DNA of 8,509 bases, from NCBI GenBank assembly GCA_030673425.1, contig DAOVJB010000042.1, forward strand, positions 1 through 8,509. Reading direction: 5' to 3'. This document shows positions 1-7,570 of the stretch, one piece after another. Source of the stretch: Elusimicrobiota bacterium (lineage in GTDB: Bacteria > CAYTYR01 > UBA6262 > DAOVJB01). A program made the translations under genes and the position numbers. Under the pieces are notes generated by a model, which was given only the letters and a program-made list of their open reading frames with translations, was not told the origin of the DNA and made no database searches. Each line of letters begins with the position of its first letter. Positions within the stretch are counted from its first letter, which is position 1.

Positions 1-2
1 AT

Positions 3-506
3 AATTATGGTGAGGAAGGTTTCAAGAAGGTTTTTGATAGATTAAACTTTGAGGATAGAACAATCCTTTCTAAAAAGATTATCCCATTATCATGGCTTCC
101 GACAAGCACTTTCAATAATCTCTTAGAGACAGCTGATTTAGTGCTGGGTAAAGGTGACCGTTATCTCTGTTATGAATTAGGCCGTTATGAGGCTGAAAAA
201 GGGATAAAAAGATTTTATAAACTGTTTATAAAGATGGGCAGTCCTGCTTTTGTTATAAAAAGGGCTCCCCAGTTATGGAAGTCTCTGCATGATGAAGGAG
301 AGTTGAAGGTAGAACTTACAAGTGAAAAATCAGGCAGGCTAAGGCTGCTTAACTACAAGGATACAAATAAGGCTCAATGCAGGAGTTTTGTAGGCTACTG
401 TGAGAAAGTTTTAGAAATGTCCGGGGCAAAAAATGTAGAAATGTTTGAGGCAAAGTGTGTATCTAAAGGTAATGAATACTGTGAGTTTATTGGAAATTGG
501 GAGTAA
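3..506 (+). CDS. V4R/DUF2378-like sensor domain protein, 3' part only
   Basis: The reading frame is open from the left edge of the window to the TAA at 504-506, giving 167 visible residues; the true start lies upstream. An internal ATG at 141 is probably not the start, because the codons before it encode conserved-looking sequence (IIPLSWLPTSTFNNLLETAD). The pattern of a Pro-Trp-Leu-Pro motif, a GDRYLCYELG segment, a long helical middle and a closing C...GNEYCEFIGNW resembles the DUF2378/V4R/haem-NO-binding-like group of small-ligand sensing domains. In these the late Cys-x(n)-G-x-x-x-C-x-F/Y pattern is typical. The gene is followed 13 bp later by a PilZ gene, so the two are probably cotranscribed and may work together in signalling. 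The family call comes from remembered patterns only; ligand and output are unknown. Confidence 0.6.
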   Translation, partial: NYGEEGFKKVFDRLNFEDRTILSKKIIPLSWLPTSTFNNLLETADLVLGKGDRYLCYELGRYEAEKGIKRFYKLFIKMGSPAFVIKRAPQLWKSLHDEGELKVELTSEKSGRLRLLNYKDTNKAQCRSFVGYCEKVLEMSGAKNVEMFEAKCVSKGNEYCEFIGNWE

Positions 507-519
507 GAAGGGGGATAAG

Positions 520-882
520 ATGAAAGAACGCAGGAAATACATTCGGGTAAAAGCAAGACTCTATCTGGGGTATAAAGTATTGAATATATCTAAAATGGAA
601 GGACATTGCTGGAGCAGGGATATAAGCGTAGCAGGAATAGGTGTGATTATAAAAGAGAAATTGAGTCCCGGTACACAGCTGGAACTCAGAATAGGACTCC
701 ATGATAAACTTAAACCATTAATTGTTACCGCGAGGGTGTTCTGGCAGGTTGAAAATCCCCAGGCAGTAGAACAGGAAAAAGAATCTTACAGAACGGGAAT
801 GATATTTCTTGATTTAGGTGAAGCTGGCAGGAACAGAATAGAGAATTTTACAAGTAATTTTTTGAAGAGGACCAATAAATAA
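520..882 (+). CDS. PilZ domain protein (probable c-di-GMP receptor)
   Basis: A 120-residue single-domain protein. PilZ domains bind cyclic di-GMP through an RxxxR motif and a D/NxSxxG motif. Both are present: R5-K-Y-I-R9 near the N-terminus and D34-I-S36-V-A-G39. The beta-strand pattern that follows (TARVFWQVE, then YRTGMIFLDL with the usual Gly before Met-Ile-Phe) fits the rest of the barrel. The frame could be extended upstream to an ATG at 445, but that would overlap the preceding gene by 62 bp. The ATG at 520 has a purine-rich Shine-Dalgarno stretch (AGAAGGGGG, 506-514) and places RxxxR at the usual N-terminal position, so I chose it. No output domain is attached, so it probably acts on a partner protein. 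The neighbouring sensor-like gene is a candidate partner, by inference only. Confidence 0.88.
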   Translation: MKERRKYIRVKARLYLGYKVLNISKMEGHCWSRDISVAGIGVIIKEKLSPGTQLELRIGLHDKLKPLIVTARVFWQVENPQAVEQEKESYRTGMIFLDLGEAGRNRIENFTSNFLKRTNK

Positions 883-886
883 TTTT

Positions 887-1402
887 TTATTTCCATACAA
901 GTTTTTTTACGTTATTTAGCACCTTTTCTTCCTTAGGGTATAAATCATATACTATCTCCTGAGGCTCAAACCAGAGTTTTATCTCTCTTTCTGCTTCCTC
1001 CGGATTGCTGGATGCGTGTATTACGTTTTCATACACACCTTTTGTGGTTATTCTTCCGTATGCTCCCCTGATTGTGGTCGGGTCCGCATCTTCGGGGTTT
1101 GTTGCCCCGGCTATTTGCCTTACTCGTTTGATAGCATCTTCTCCTGTATAAACAAGCGCTAAGACGCGTTCATAGTGTTCCCCGTGTAGTTTACCCTGTA
1201 TGTATGTGAGCAATTCCTCAAAGAAAGGCTTATCTTTTAATTCATAGTAGTGTTCCTCAGCCAGTGCCTTTGAGACCCGGATAACTTTAGCTCCTGCTAT
1301 TTCAAGTTTCGATTCAGATAGTTTAGTGAGGATATTGCCGGTTAAGGACTTCTTTAGGCCATCGGGCTTTATAAGAACCAGTGTTTGTTCAAACGTTTCC
1401 AT
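887..1402 (-). CDS. ndk: Nucleoside diphosphate kinase, long variant
   Basis: Transfers the gamma-phosphate of ATP to other (d)NDPs through a phosphohistidine intermediate; cytoplasmic. The family signature is clear: K12 in LVLIKPDG, the KPFFEEL segment, GATNPEDADPTTIRGAYG with T101 and R112, and N126-V-I-H129-A-S with the catalytic histidine at 129. At 171 residues it exceeds the usual 140-150. By eye there is an insertion of about 6-7 residues after TYIQG (around 71-77), about 4 residues between the conserved Arg and the Asn of the active-site motif (RITTKGVYEN), and a C-terminal tail of about 20 residues rich in Lys. The start ATG (1400-1402) is preceded on its strand by AAGGGGAG with 5-bp spacing. 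It converges on the PilZ gene with only 4 bp between stop codons and diverges from the ATPase operon. Confidence 0.93.
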   Translation of the reverse strand: METFEQTLVLIKPDGLKKSLTGNILTKLSESKLEIAGAKVIRVSKALAEEHYYELKDKPFFEELLTYIQGKLHGEHYERVLALVYTGEDAIKRVRQIAGATNPEDADPTTIRGAYGRITTKGVYENVIHASSNPEEAEREIKLWFEPQEIVYDLYPKEEKVLNNVKKLVWK

Positions 1403-1439
1403 AATCTCCCCTTTATGCTGCTTTAGATTTGATATGGAA

Positions 1440-1469
1440 TATATAGCATCCCGGCTTGCTATTTGTCAA
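1440..1469 (-). promoter_or_regulatory. Sigma70-like promoter of ndk
   Basis: On the minus strand there is a perfect -35 TTGACA (1464-1469 in plus coordinates) and a -10-like TATATA (1440-1445) separated by 18 bp. The -10 lies about 37 bp upstream of the ndk start codon. The 132-bp intergenic region serves both ndk and the ATPase operon. Spacing is one base longer than optimal. Confidence 0.6.
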
Positions 1470-1480
1470 GATTTTTTCTA

Positions 1481-1507
1481 TTGACTTTAAGAGAGAAATT
1501 ATGATAC
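1481..1507 (+). promoter_or_regulatory. Candidate promoter of the V-ATPase operon
   Basis: TTGACT at 1481-1486 is a fair -35 and is followed by an A/T-rich TATGATACCCT stretch at 1500-1510. The best -10 match, TATGAT at 1500-1505, gives only 13 bp spacing, while TGATAC at 1502-1507 gives 15 bp, so the exact -10 is uncertain. Its position, between the ndk promoter and the first ATPase gene, is where an operon promoter is expected. The two -35 elements are 11 bp apart on opposite strands. Confidence 0.35.
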
Positions 1508-1534
1508 CCTTATGAAAAGAGAGGAAGGATTGTA

Positions 1535-1855
1535 ATGCCTTTAGAGACGATTAAAAAAATAAAACAGGCGGAATTAGACACTGAAACTGCGATAAAAGAA
1601 GCCCGGAAGGAAGCGTCAGAAAGGATCGGTGCTGCCCACAGGAAAGCCGATGAAATATTATTAAAATCAAAACAGGAAGCCGAGCAGAAGATTGAAAAAT
1701 TGGCAAAAGAAAACCTTACACGTATTAGGCAGGAAAAAGAAACAATTGTGCAGGATTCCAGCAAAAAGATAAAGGACCTTAGTTTAATGGTTTCATCTAG
1801 ACTCGAGAAAGCAAATGAGTTACTTAAAAGCAGGCTTCTTGAAGGAGAATATTAG
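1535..1855 (+). CDS. ntpH: V/A-type ATPase subunit H (peripheral stalk coiled coil)
   Basis: A 106-residue, highly charged, almost entirely helical protein with heptad-like Ala/Leu/Ile spacing and no membrane segment. Size, composition and position immediately before subunit I match the H (G-like) subunit of bacterial and archaeal V/A-ATPases. That subunit pairs with subunit E to form the peripheral stalk linking the membrane a-subunit to the catalytic head. The start ATG is preceded by GAGGAAGG (1521-1528). The gene ends 15 bp before subunit I. Coiled coils carry little sequence identity, so the call rests largely on context: the next three genes are unmistakable ATPase subunits. It is the first gene of the operon. 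Confidence 0.8.
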   Translation: MPLETIKKIKQAELDTETAIKEARKEASERIGAAHRKADEILLKSKQEAEQKIEKLAKENLTRIRQEKETIVQDSSKKIKDLSLMVSSRLEKANELLKSRLLEGEY

Positions 1856-1870
1856 CTATAAGGATAATGA

Positions 1871-3865
1871 ATGGCTATAGCGACCTTAAAAAAGATATAT
1901 TTAATAGGGCATCAAGCATTAGAAGAGTCATTAGTCAGTAAGTTGCATACATTGGATGTAATGCAAATTACCGATGCGCAGGATACATTTAATGAGATAA
2001 ATAGTGATCTTTTAAGTTCCCAAAAGTCTACTTTTAAGAAACCTTCAGAGATTTTAACCAAACTCCAGTATATAATTAAATATCTTCAGAAATATCTTCC
2101 TGATAAGGGCTTTCTAACTGGACTAACAAAAGGCAAAGTTATTTTATCCAGGAGTGAATTTATAGAGATTCTTAGTAGTTTTAATATTGATGATATCTAT
2201 CTTAAAATCAAGGATTTAGAAGAAAATATCCATGACCTGAATAATAAAAAGGCGAGATTGCAGGTGCAATTGCATGAGCTTGTTCCCTGGTTGAGCTTGG
2301 ATCTTAATTTAGCTGATGTGTCATCAACTGAAAAAGTAGCAATGGTTTCCGGAATGGTCAAGGAAAGGAATTTTAATAAATTTAAGGAAGAAATTTCTAT
2401 CTTAACAGAGTATTCTCACATAGAAGAGATATATACCCAAAAAGGGACAAAGTATTTAATTCTATTCTATCTAAATAATCTTTCAGATGGCTTGGCTGAA
2501 ATTTTCAGGAAGTATGAGTTTAAGGAGATTTTCTATCCGAAACTTAAGCTTACTCCTCAGACGGTCTCAGAAAGAATAAAACAGGAATTAAAGTTTATTG
2601 ATAAAAAATATCAGACATTACTGAAAGAATCAGAAGAGCTCGCAGAATATTATGTTAAATCAATAAGTCTGTATGATTATTATGAGCAGATAAGGATAAA
2701 ACAGGAGGCCAGGAGTTACCTTGTTCGCACAAAAGAGACTTTCTGCCTGTCAGGATGGATTGTCGCGCAGCAGGCAGATAAGGTTAAACAGAAATTAGAA
2801 GAAGAATTTAAGGAATTGGAAATTCTTATTACAGAACCAGGTGAAGCTGAGCAGGTTCCTGTAATATTAGAGAACAAGAAATTAGTAAAACCTTTTGAAG
2901 TAATTACTGATCTATATGGACAGCCTCGTTATTATGAATTAGATCCCACTCCTTATCTGGCCCCGTTTTTCTTTCTTTCCTGGGGGATGTGCATAACCGA
3001 TGCGGGTTACGGGATCATCATTATGATTTTAAGTTATATAATGATAAAAAAATTTAAATTACAAGAGATGGGAAAGAGATTTCTAAATTTAATATTTCTT
3101 GGTGGTGTTGCCTCAATTTTATGGGGTGCATTACTGGGAGGATGGTTCGGAATAAACCTGGACAGATTGCCTTCTGCTTTTAATGTGTTAAAAAGCATGA
3201 GGTTGTTCGATCCATTAAAAAATCCTTTGACATTTTTCTTAATAGCTCTTTCTTTAGGTTTTGTCCAGGTTTGGTCTGGTATTGCCGTTAAGATGTATGA
3301 GAATATACGGCTTAAGAAATTCAAAGAGGCTTTCCTTGATGAGTTCACCTGGCTTGTGCTTCTGGTAGGTATTCTTATTATTGGTCTGGGCAAGTCAGGA
3401 ATAGTAAGTAATATTGTAGCTAAACCTTTTATTTTCTTAAGCATAATTAGTGCAGCGATTATTGTTTTATTCAAGGGTAGGAAATCAAAGAATATCTTTG
3501 GCAGGATTTTCATAGGCATATTCAGTCTTTTAGGTTTGTTTGGTTTCAGCGGTGCGGTTAGTTACCTCAGTGATATAATTTCTTATGCGCGTTTATTTGC
3601 CTTGGGTCTTGCCACAGGTGCTTTAGCCCAGGCAATAAATGCTGTGGCAAAGGCTAGTTTCTCTATTAATTTTTGGTTGGGAGTTGTTGTAGCACCTCTT
3701 ATTATTGTGGTGTTTCACCCGCTCAATATTGCTATTAATGCTTTCGGAGGATTTATTCATTCCTGTAGGTTGCAGTATGTGGAGTTCTTTACAAAGTTTT
3801 TTGAAGGGGGAGGGAAGGTTTTTAAACCCTTTGGGGAAGAGAGGAAATATACAATAATCAAATGA
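1871..3865 (+). CDS. ntpI: V/A-type ATPase subunit I (membrane a-subunit, stator)
   Basis: A 664-residue two-part protein. Roughly residues 1-340 are cytoplasmic, charged and helical and anchor the peripheral stalks. From about 360 onward there are seven or eight hydrophobic segments forming the ion half-channels facing the rotor ring. Family hallmarks are PYLAPFFFLSWGM followed by TDAGYG (D377), a Gly-rich LGGVASILWGALLGGWFG segment, and SYARLFALGLATGALA containing R574, the likely arginine that discharges the rotor carboxylate. The end of the membrane domain has H630 and R633 in an IHSCRLQYVEFF motif, then EGGGKVFKPF, which is very typical of the family. The start ATG follows AAGGAT (1860-1865) at 5-bp spacing. 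Length agrees with known bacterial I subunits. It is followed by an unusual 127-bp gap before subunit K. Confidence 0.95.
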   Translation: MAIATLKKIYLIGHQALEESLVSKLHTLDVMQITDAQDTFNEINSDLLSSQKSTFKKPSEILTKLQYIIKYLQKYLPDKGFLTGLTKGKVILSRSEFIEILSSFNIDDIYLKIKDLEENIHDLNNKKARLQVQLHELVPWLSLDLNLADVSSTEKVAMVSGMVKERNFNKFKEEISILTEYSHIEEIYTQKGTKYLILFYLNNLSDGLAEIFRKYEFKEIFYPKLKLTPQTVSERIKQELKFIDKKYQTLLKESEELAEYYVKSISLYDYYEQIRIKQEARSYLVRTKETFCLSGWIVAQQADKVKQKLEEEFKELEILITEPGEAEQVPVILENKKLVKPFEVITDLYGQPRYYELDPTPYLAPFFFLSWGMCITDAGYGIIIMILSYIMIKKFKLQEMGKRFLNLIFLGGVASILWGALLGGWFGINLDRLPSAFNVLKSMRLFDPLKNPLTFFLIALSLGFVQVWSGIAVKMYENIRLKKFKEAFLDEFTWLVLLVGILIIGLGKSGIVSNIVAKPFIFLSIISAAIIVLFKGRKSKNIFGRIFIGIFSLLGLFGFSGAVSYLSDIISYARLFALGLATGALAQAINAVAKASFSINFWLGVVVAPLIIVVFHPLNIAINAFGGFIHSCRLQYVEFFTKFFEGGGKVFKPFGEERKYTIIK

Positions 3866-3868
3866 AAA

Positions 3869-4463
<595 letters not shown>

Positions 4464-4494
4464 ATAGAAATTTTAGTATTCAGGGGATTTATAG

Positions 4495-5094
4495 ATGGGT
4501 TTAGAAAATATTATTGAAAAGATTAACAAGGAAGCATCTCTAAAGGCAGAAGAGATATTAAAAGAAGCCAGGGGAAAAGAAGAAGAGATTATCTCTTCAG
4601 CTGAAAAAGAGGCGGAAAAAATAAGAGAGAATATGCTGAAGGAAGCTTTACAGAAACAGAGCAGAAGTAAAGAGAGTGCGTTGGCTTTAGCAAATTTAGA
4701 AGCGCGCAAGGAACTCCTAAGGTATAAACAATCTATAGTGTCCAGGGTTTATGATGAAATCCTTCAGGATATAGAGAAATTATCCAGTGAGGAATACCAG
4801 GATTTTATAGAAAATATCCTCCTGAAGTATGCATCCGGTGATGAAGAGGTGATTATTGCTTCGGGAGATGAAAAAAGGCTGACGAAAAAGTTCATTGACC
4901 GGGTGAACAAAAAATTAAGTGCTAATAAGAAAAAAGGCAATCTAATAATATCAGATCAAAAACGCACATTTACAGGAGGCGTTATTTTACGAAAAGGCAA
5001 ACTTGAGGCAAACTATTCTTTTGGCAATTTGATAAAGAATTTAAGGGATAAAACAGAACAGGAAGCGGTAAAAATATTATTCGCAAGCAGGTAG
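4495..5094 (+). CDS. ntpE: V/A-type ATPase subunit E (peripheral stalk)
   Basis: A 199-residue soluble protein. Residues 1 to about 75 are a long charged helix (IIEKINKEASLKAEEILKEA and onward). The remainder is the globular domain that grips the catalytic head, including SVL/YDEIL-type helices and a TFTGGVILRKGKLEANYSFG segment that matches the conserved GG-x-hydrophobic, NSF-like end of the vATP-synt_E family. It pairs with the H subunit encoded at the start of the operon. AGGGGAT (4482-4488) precedes the ATG, and the gap from ntpK is 31 bp. In most operons E is followed by catalytic A and B subunits; here the next gene is lnt, 35 bp downstream. Confidence 0.92.
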   Translation: MGLENIIEKINKEASLKAEEILKEARGKEEEIISSAEKEAEKIRENMLKEALQKQSRSKESALALANLEARKELLRYKQSIVSRVYDEILQDIEKLSSEEYQDFIENILLKYASGDEEVIIASGDEKRLTKKFIDRVNKKLSANKKKGNLIISDQKRTFTGGVILRKGKLEANYSFGNLIKNLRDKTEQEAVKILFASR

Positions 5095-5129
5095 AGAAGT
5101 TGTTCCTTTTGGGGTTTTCATGGAGTTTT

Positions 5130-6638
5130 ATGAAATATAAGAATATCCTTCTAGCAGTTTTTTCAGGTATACTTTTAATTTTTATTTTCCCCGCATTAAA
5201 TTTTTCTATTCTTAGCTGGATAGCATTAATCCCTTTATTATTATCAATCAAGAATAAAAGTCTGAAGGAATCATTTCTTTTAGGCTTTCTGGCTGGTCTT
5301 ATAGCTTTTTCAGGACTTCTTTATTGGCTTATTCTGACATTGGTCAGGTACGGGGGGATTTCATACGGGGTCAGCCTGTTTGTTTTTCTGCTTTTAGTTT
5401 CTTATCTGGCTTTATACATTGCCTGTTTCTCATGGGCATTCAGGTTTTTTACCATCCGTTTTCCTGTGTCGGGTTTTCGTTTTCTTTACGGCGGGTGTTT
5501 GTGGGTTTCGCTTGAGCTTCTCAGAACTTATCTTTTTACCGGTTTCCCGTGGGTTCTTCTGGGATATTCACAATGGCGGTCTTTAGCAATAATTCAAATA
5601 TCAGAGTTGACAGGGGTTTACGGGGTCTCTTTTTTGATTGTAATGGTTAATGTTGCTATAGCCCAGGCGACAGAAATAAAAGATATAAAAAAGAGAATGA
5701 AAATATTGCTTCTGCCTGTGGTAGTTATATTGTTATGCTTAGTATATGGCGTTTTTGTTGTTTCTAAGTCATCTAATGCTGTCGGTGAGGCGTCTATAAA
5801 AGTTTCAGTCATTCAGGCTAATATAAATCAGGATGTGAAATGGGACGAGTTGAGTCAGTTTGACATACTGGATAAATATGAGGAGTTAACCAGGAGAGTT
5901 TCAAAAGAGAATTCCGAGATTATTGTTTGGCCTGAAACAGCTGTTCCGGGCTATTTAAGACATGAAAGAGGGTTATTCTATCGTGTTAGTAATACAGCAA
6001 GGCTTAATAATGTATGGCTTATTGTGGGGGGGCCTGATTTTATAAATGACAATTACTATAATGCTGCATTCCTAATTTCACCAAAAGGTGAAATAGCTGA
6101 CCAGTATAACAAAATACATCTTGTTCTTTTCGGTGAAAAAGTTCCTTTAAGAAAGCCACTTTCTAAATTTTTTAAGATATTGGATGAAATGGGAGATTAT
6201 ACACCGGGAGAGGGTATTTCGTTGCTGGAAACCCCATCCGCTAAATTTGGAGTGGTTATCTGTTTTGAGTCTATTTTCCCTGATCTATTCCGCCGTTTTG
6301 TTAAAAGCGGGGCGGATGTTATGGTGAATATAACAGAAGACTGCTGGTATGGCAGAACATCGGCCCCATGGCAGCATTTCTCAGTAAATATATTCAGGGC
6401 GGTTGAAAATAGGACGCCTGTTATTAGAGTAGCCAATACAGGCATATCAGGTTTTATAGACCCTTACGGGAGAGTAAGAAAATCTTCCGCTATTTTCACA
6501 GAGGATTTTTTGACTGATGATGTCCTATTGAGGGAAAAAACTACATTTTATACCAGATACGGGGATATATTCAGCTATTTGTGTGTGTTTATTACAGTTC
6601 TGTTCGTAGTTTGGACTATTGTAAAGAAAAAAAATTAA
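5130..6638 (+). CDS. lnt: Apolipoprotein N-acyltransferase
   Basis: Adds the third acyl chain to the N-terminal cysteine of diacylated lipoproteins, taking it from phospholipid; inner membrane with a periplasmic catalytic domain. The 502 residues match the usual length of about 510. The first ~215 residues hold about seven hydrophobic helices, starting with a typical Lnt opening (LLAVFSGILLIFIFPALNFS). A nitrilase-like domain follows with the catalytic triad E269 (IVWPETAVPGY), K328 (YNKIHLVLFGEKVPL) and C378 (GVVICFESIFPDLFR). A final hydrophobic helix lies near the C-terminus (YLCVFITVLFVVWTIV). An in-frame TTG at 5100 would add ten residues. I chose the ATG at 5130 because the Lnt-like N-terminus begins there and a GGAG (5122-5125) precedes it, though at a short 4-bp spacing. 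It probably shares a transcript with the ATPase genes. Confidence 0.93.
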   Translation: MKYKNILLAVFSGILLIFIFPALNFSILSWIALIPLLLSIKNKSLKESFLLGFLAGLIAFSGLLYWLILTLVRYGGISYGVSLFVFLLLVSYLALYIACFSWAFRFFTIRFPVSGFRFLYGGCLWVSLELLRTYLFTGFPWVLLGYSQWRSLAIIQISELTGVYGVSFLIVMVNVAIAQATEIKDIKKRMKILLLPVVVILLCLVYGVFVVSKSSNAVGEASIKVSVIQANINQDVKWDELSQFDILDKYEELTRRVSKENSEIIVWPETAVPGYLRHERGLFYRVSNTARLNNVWLIVGGPDFINDNYYNAAFLISPKGEIADQYNKIHLVLFGEKVPLRKPLSKFFKILDEMGDYTPGEGISLLETPSAKFGVVICFESIFPDLFRRFVKSGADVMVNITEDCWYGRTSAPWQHFSVNIFRAVENRTPVIRVANTGISGFIDPYGRVRKSSAIFTEDFLTDDVLLREKTTFYTRYGDIFSYLCVFITVLFVVWTIVKKKN

Positions 6639-6651
6639 GGCGTAGACCATA

Positions 6652-7515
6652 TTGGCAATCTTTTATTTTTATAAAACAGCAAAAATTCTATACAACCTGT
6701 TACCCCCCTCTTTCTGCTATATAATGGCAAGATGGATAGGCAATATTGTCTTTTTTATTGCTAAGACCAATAGAGGAAAAGTTGAGGATAATTTAAGGAA
6801 AATTCAATCCTTAAGTTTAGACAAAAAACAATCTAAGTTTGTGGCTCGCAGGATATATCAGAATTTTAATGTGTGTCTGGTTGATTTTTTAAGAGCACAG
6901 AAGATAAATAAAACCAATCTTGACAAAATAATAAAGTTTAAGGGGATAGAAAACCTCAATAATGCCCTTGCGTTTAATAAGGGTGTGATAATAGCTTCCG
7001 GGCATATCGGGAACTGGGAATTAGGCGGTATCGGTTTAGCTATACTTGGGTATCCGATGAATATAGTTTACCTTTCCCATGGTGAGACGAGGCTTGATAA
7101 TCTATTTATTGCTCAGAGGGTTGCTAAAGGCGAAAGGATGCTTAGGCTCGGAACAGATACAAAGAAGATTTTTTCTGTTCTGGCTGATAAGGAAGTGCTG
7201 GTTATAGTTAGCGACATAGATATGGGTGATTCGGATACAGGGATAGAGGTTGATTTTTTAGGGAGCAAAGCTCTTTTCCCCAGGGGACCTGCTGCCTTGA
7301 GTGTTAAGACAGGAGCTGCAATTGTTCCCGGGTTTAATATAATGACAGGATATGGTAAATATACCTCTATATTGGAAGAACCTATTATTGCGAAAGCAGG
7401 AGAGAATAAAGATGTTGCTATTTTATCATGCACACAGAAGTTTGCAACAATATTGGAAGGTTATATAAAAAAATATCCTGAGCAATGGTTTGCTTTTGGC
7501 AATATAGGCACGTAA
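6652..7515 (+). CDS. LpxL/HtrB-type lipid A acyltransferase
   Basis: A member of the lysophospholipid-acyltransferase fold family that transfers a secondary acyl chain to lipid A precursors at the inner membrane. The 287 residues are close to the usual ~300. The catalytic HX4D/E motif is H118-I-G-N-W-E123, and a second conserved block, FPRGPAALSVKTGAAIVP, follows. The N-terminus has a hydrophobic anchor (about residues 15-36) and the N-RKI-type helix after it. The C-terminus reaches YPEQWF, where the family typically continues with His-Arg-Arg or similar, but here it ends in AFGNIGT. The start is a TTG at 6652, with AAGG of the lnt stop region (6637-6640) as a distant ribosome site. The first ATG (6724) would delete conserved N-terminal sequence. 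It lies 13 bp after lnt. Which acyl position or chain it uses cannot be told, so no symbol is given. Confidence 0.85.
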   Translation: MAIFYFYKTAKILYNLLPPSFCYIMARWIGNIVFFIAKTNRGKVEDNLRKIQSLSLDKKQSKFVARRIYQNFNVCLVDFLRAQKINKTNLDKIIKFKGIENLNNALAFNKGVIIASGHIGNWELGGIGLAILGYPMNIVYLSHGETRLDNLFIAQRVAKGERMLRLGTDTKKIFSVLADKEVLVIVSDIDMGDSDTGIEVDFLGSKALFPRGPAALSVKTGAAIVPGFNIMTGYGKYTSILEEPIIAKAGENKDVAILSCTQKFATILEGYIKKYPEQWFAFGNIGT

Positions 7516-7570
7516 AAATTATTTTTTCAAGACAAGATTTATGGTAAAATAGTAACCGTGGGGGTTTATT

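Noticed and set aside
445-519. Upstream ATG extension of the PilZ gene
   Set aside because: It would overlap the preceding gene by 62 bp and add residues unlike PilZ proteins; the ATG at 520 has a good ribosome site.
874-891. Six-base A/T palindrome (AATAAA...TTTATT) between the convergent PilZ and ndk genes as a terminator
   Set aside because: The stem has no G-C pairs and only 6 bp, so it is too weak to call; such matches occur by chance in AT-rich sequence.
1510-1764. Minus-strand open frame opposite ntpH with a Ser/Phe-rich hydrophobic translation
   Set aside because: This composition is the expected antisense product of a Lys/Glu-rich coiled-coil gene. A similar shadow appears opposite ntpE at 4473-4709.
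3034-3519. Long minus-strand open frame (161 codons) inside ntpI
   Set aside because: It lies wholly opposite a conserved membrane-domain coding region, has no ribosome site I recognise, and its translation looks like an antisense shadow.
5100-5129. TTG start for lnt
   Set aside because: It adds ten residues ahead of a typical Lnt N-terminus. It remains possible because the ribosome site of the ATG at 5130 is close.
7545-7550. TAAAAT as the -10 of a proA promoter
   Set aside because: No convincing -35: the hexamer 17 bp upstream is a run of T. It could be real but cannot be supported.
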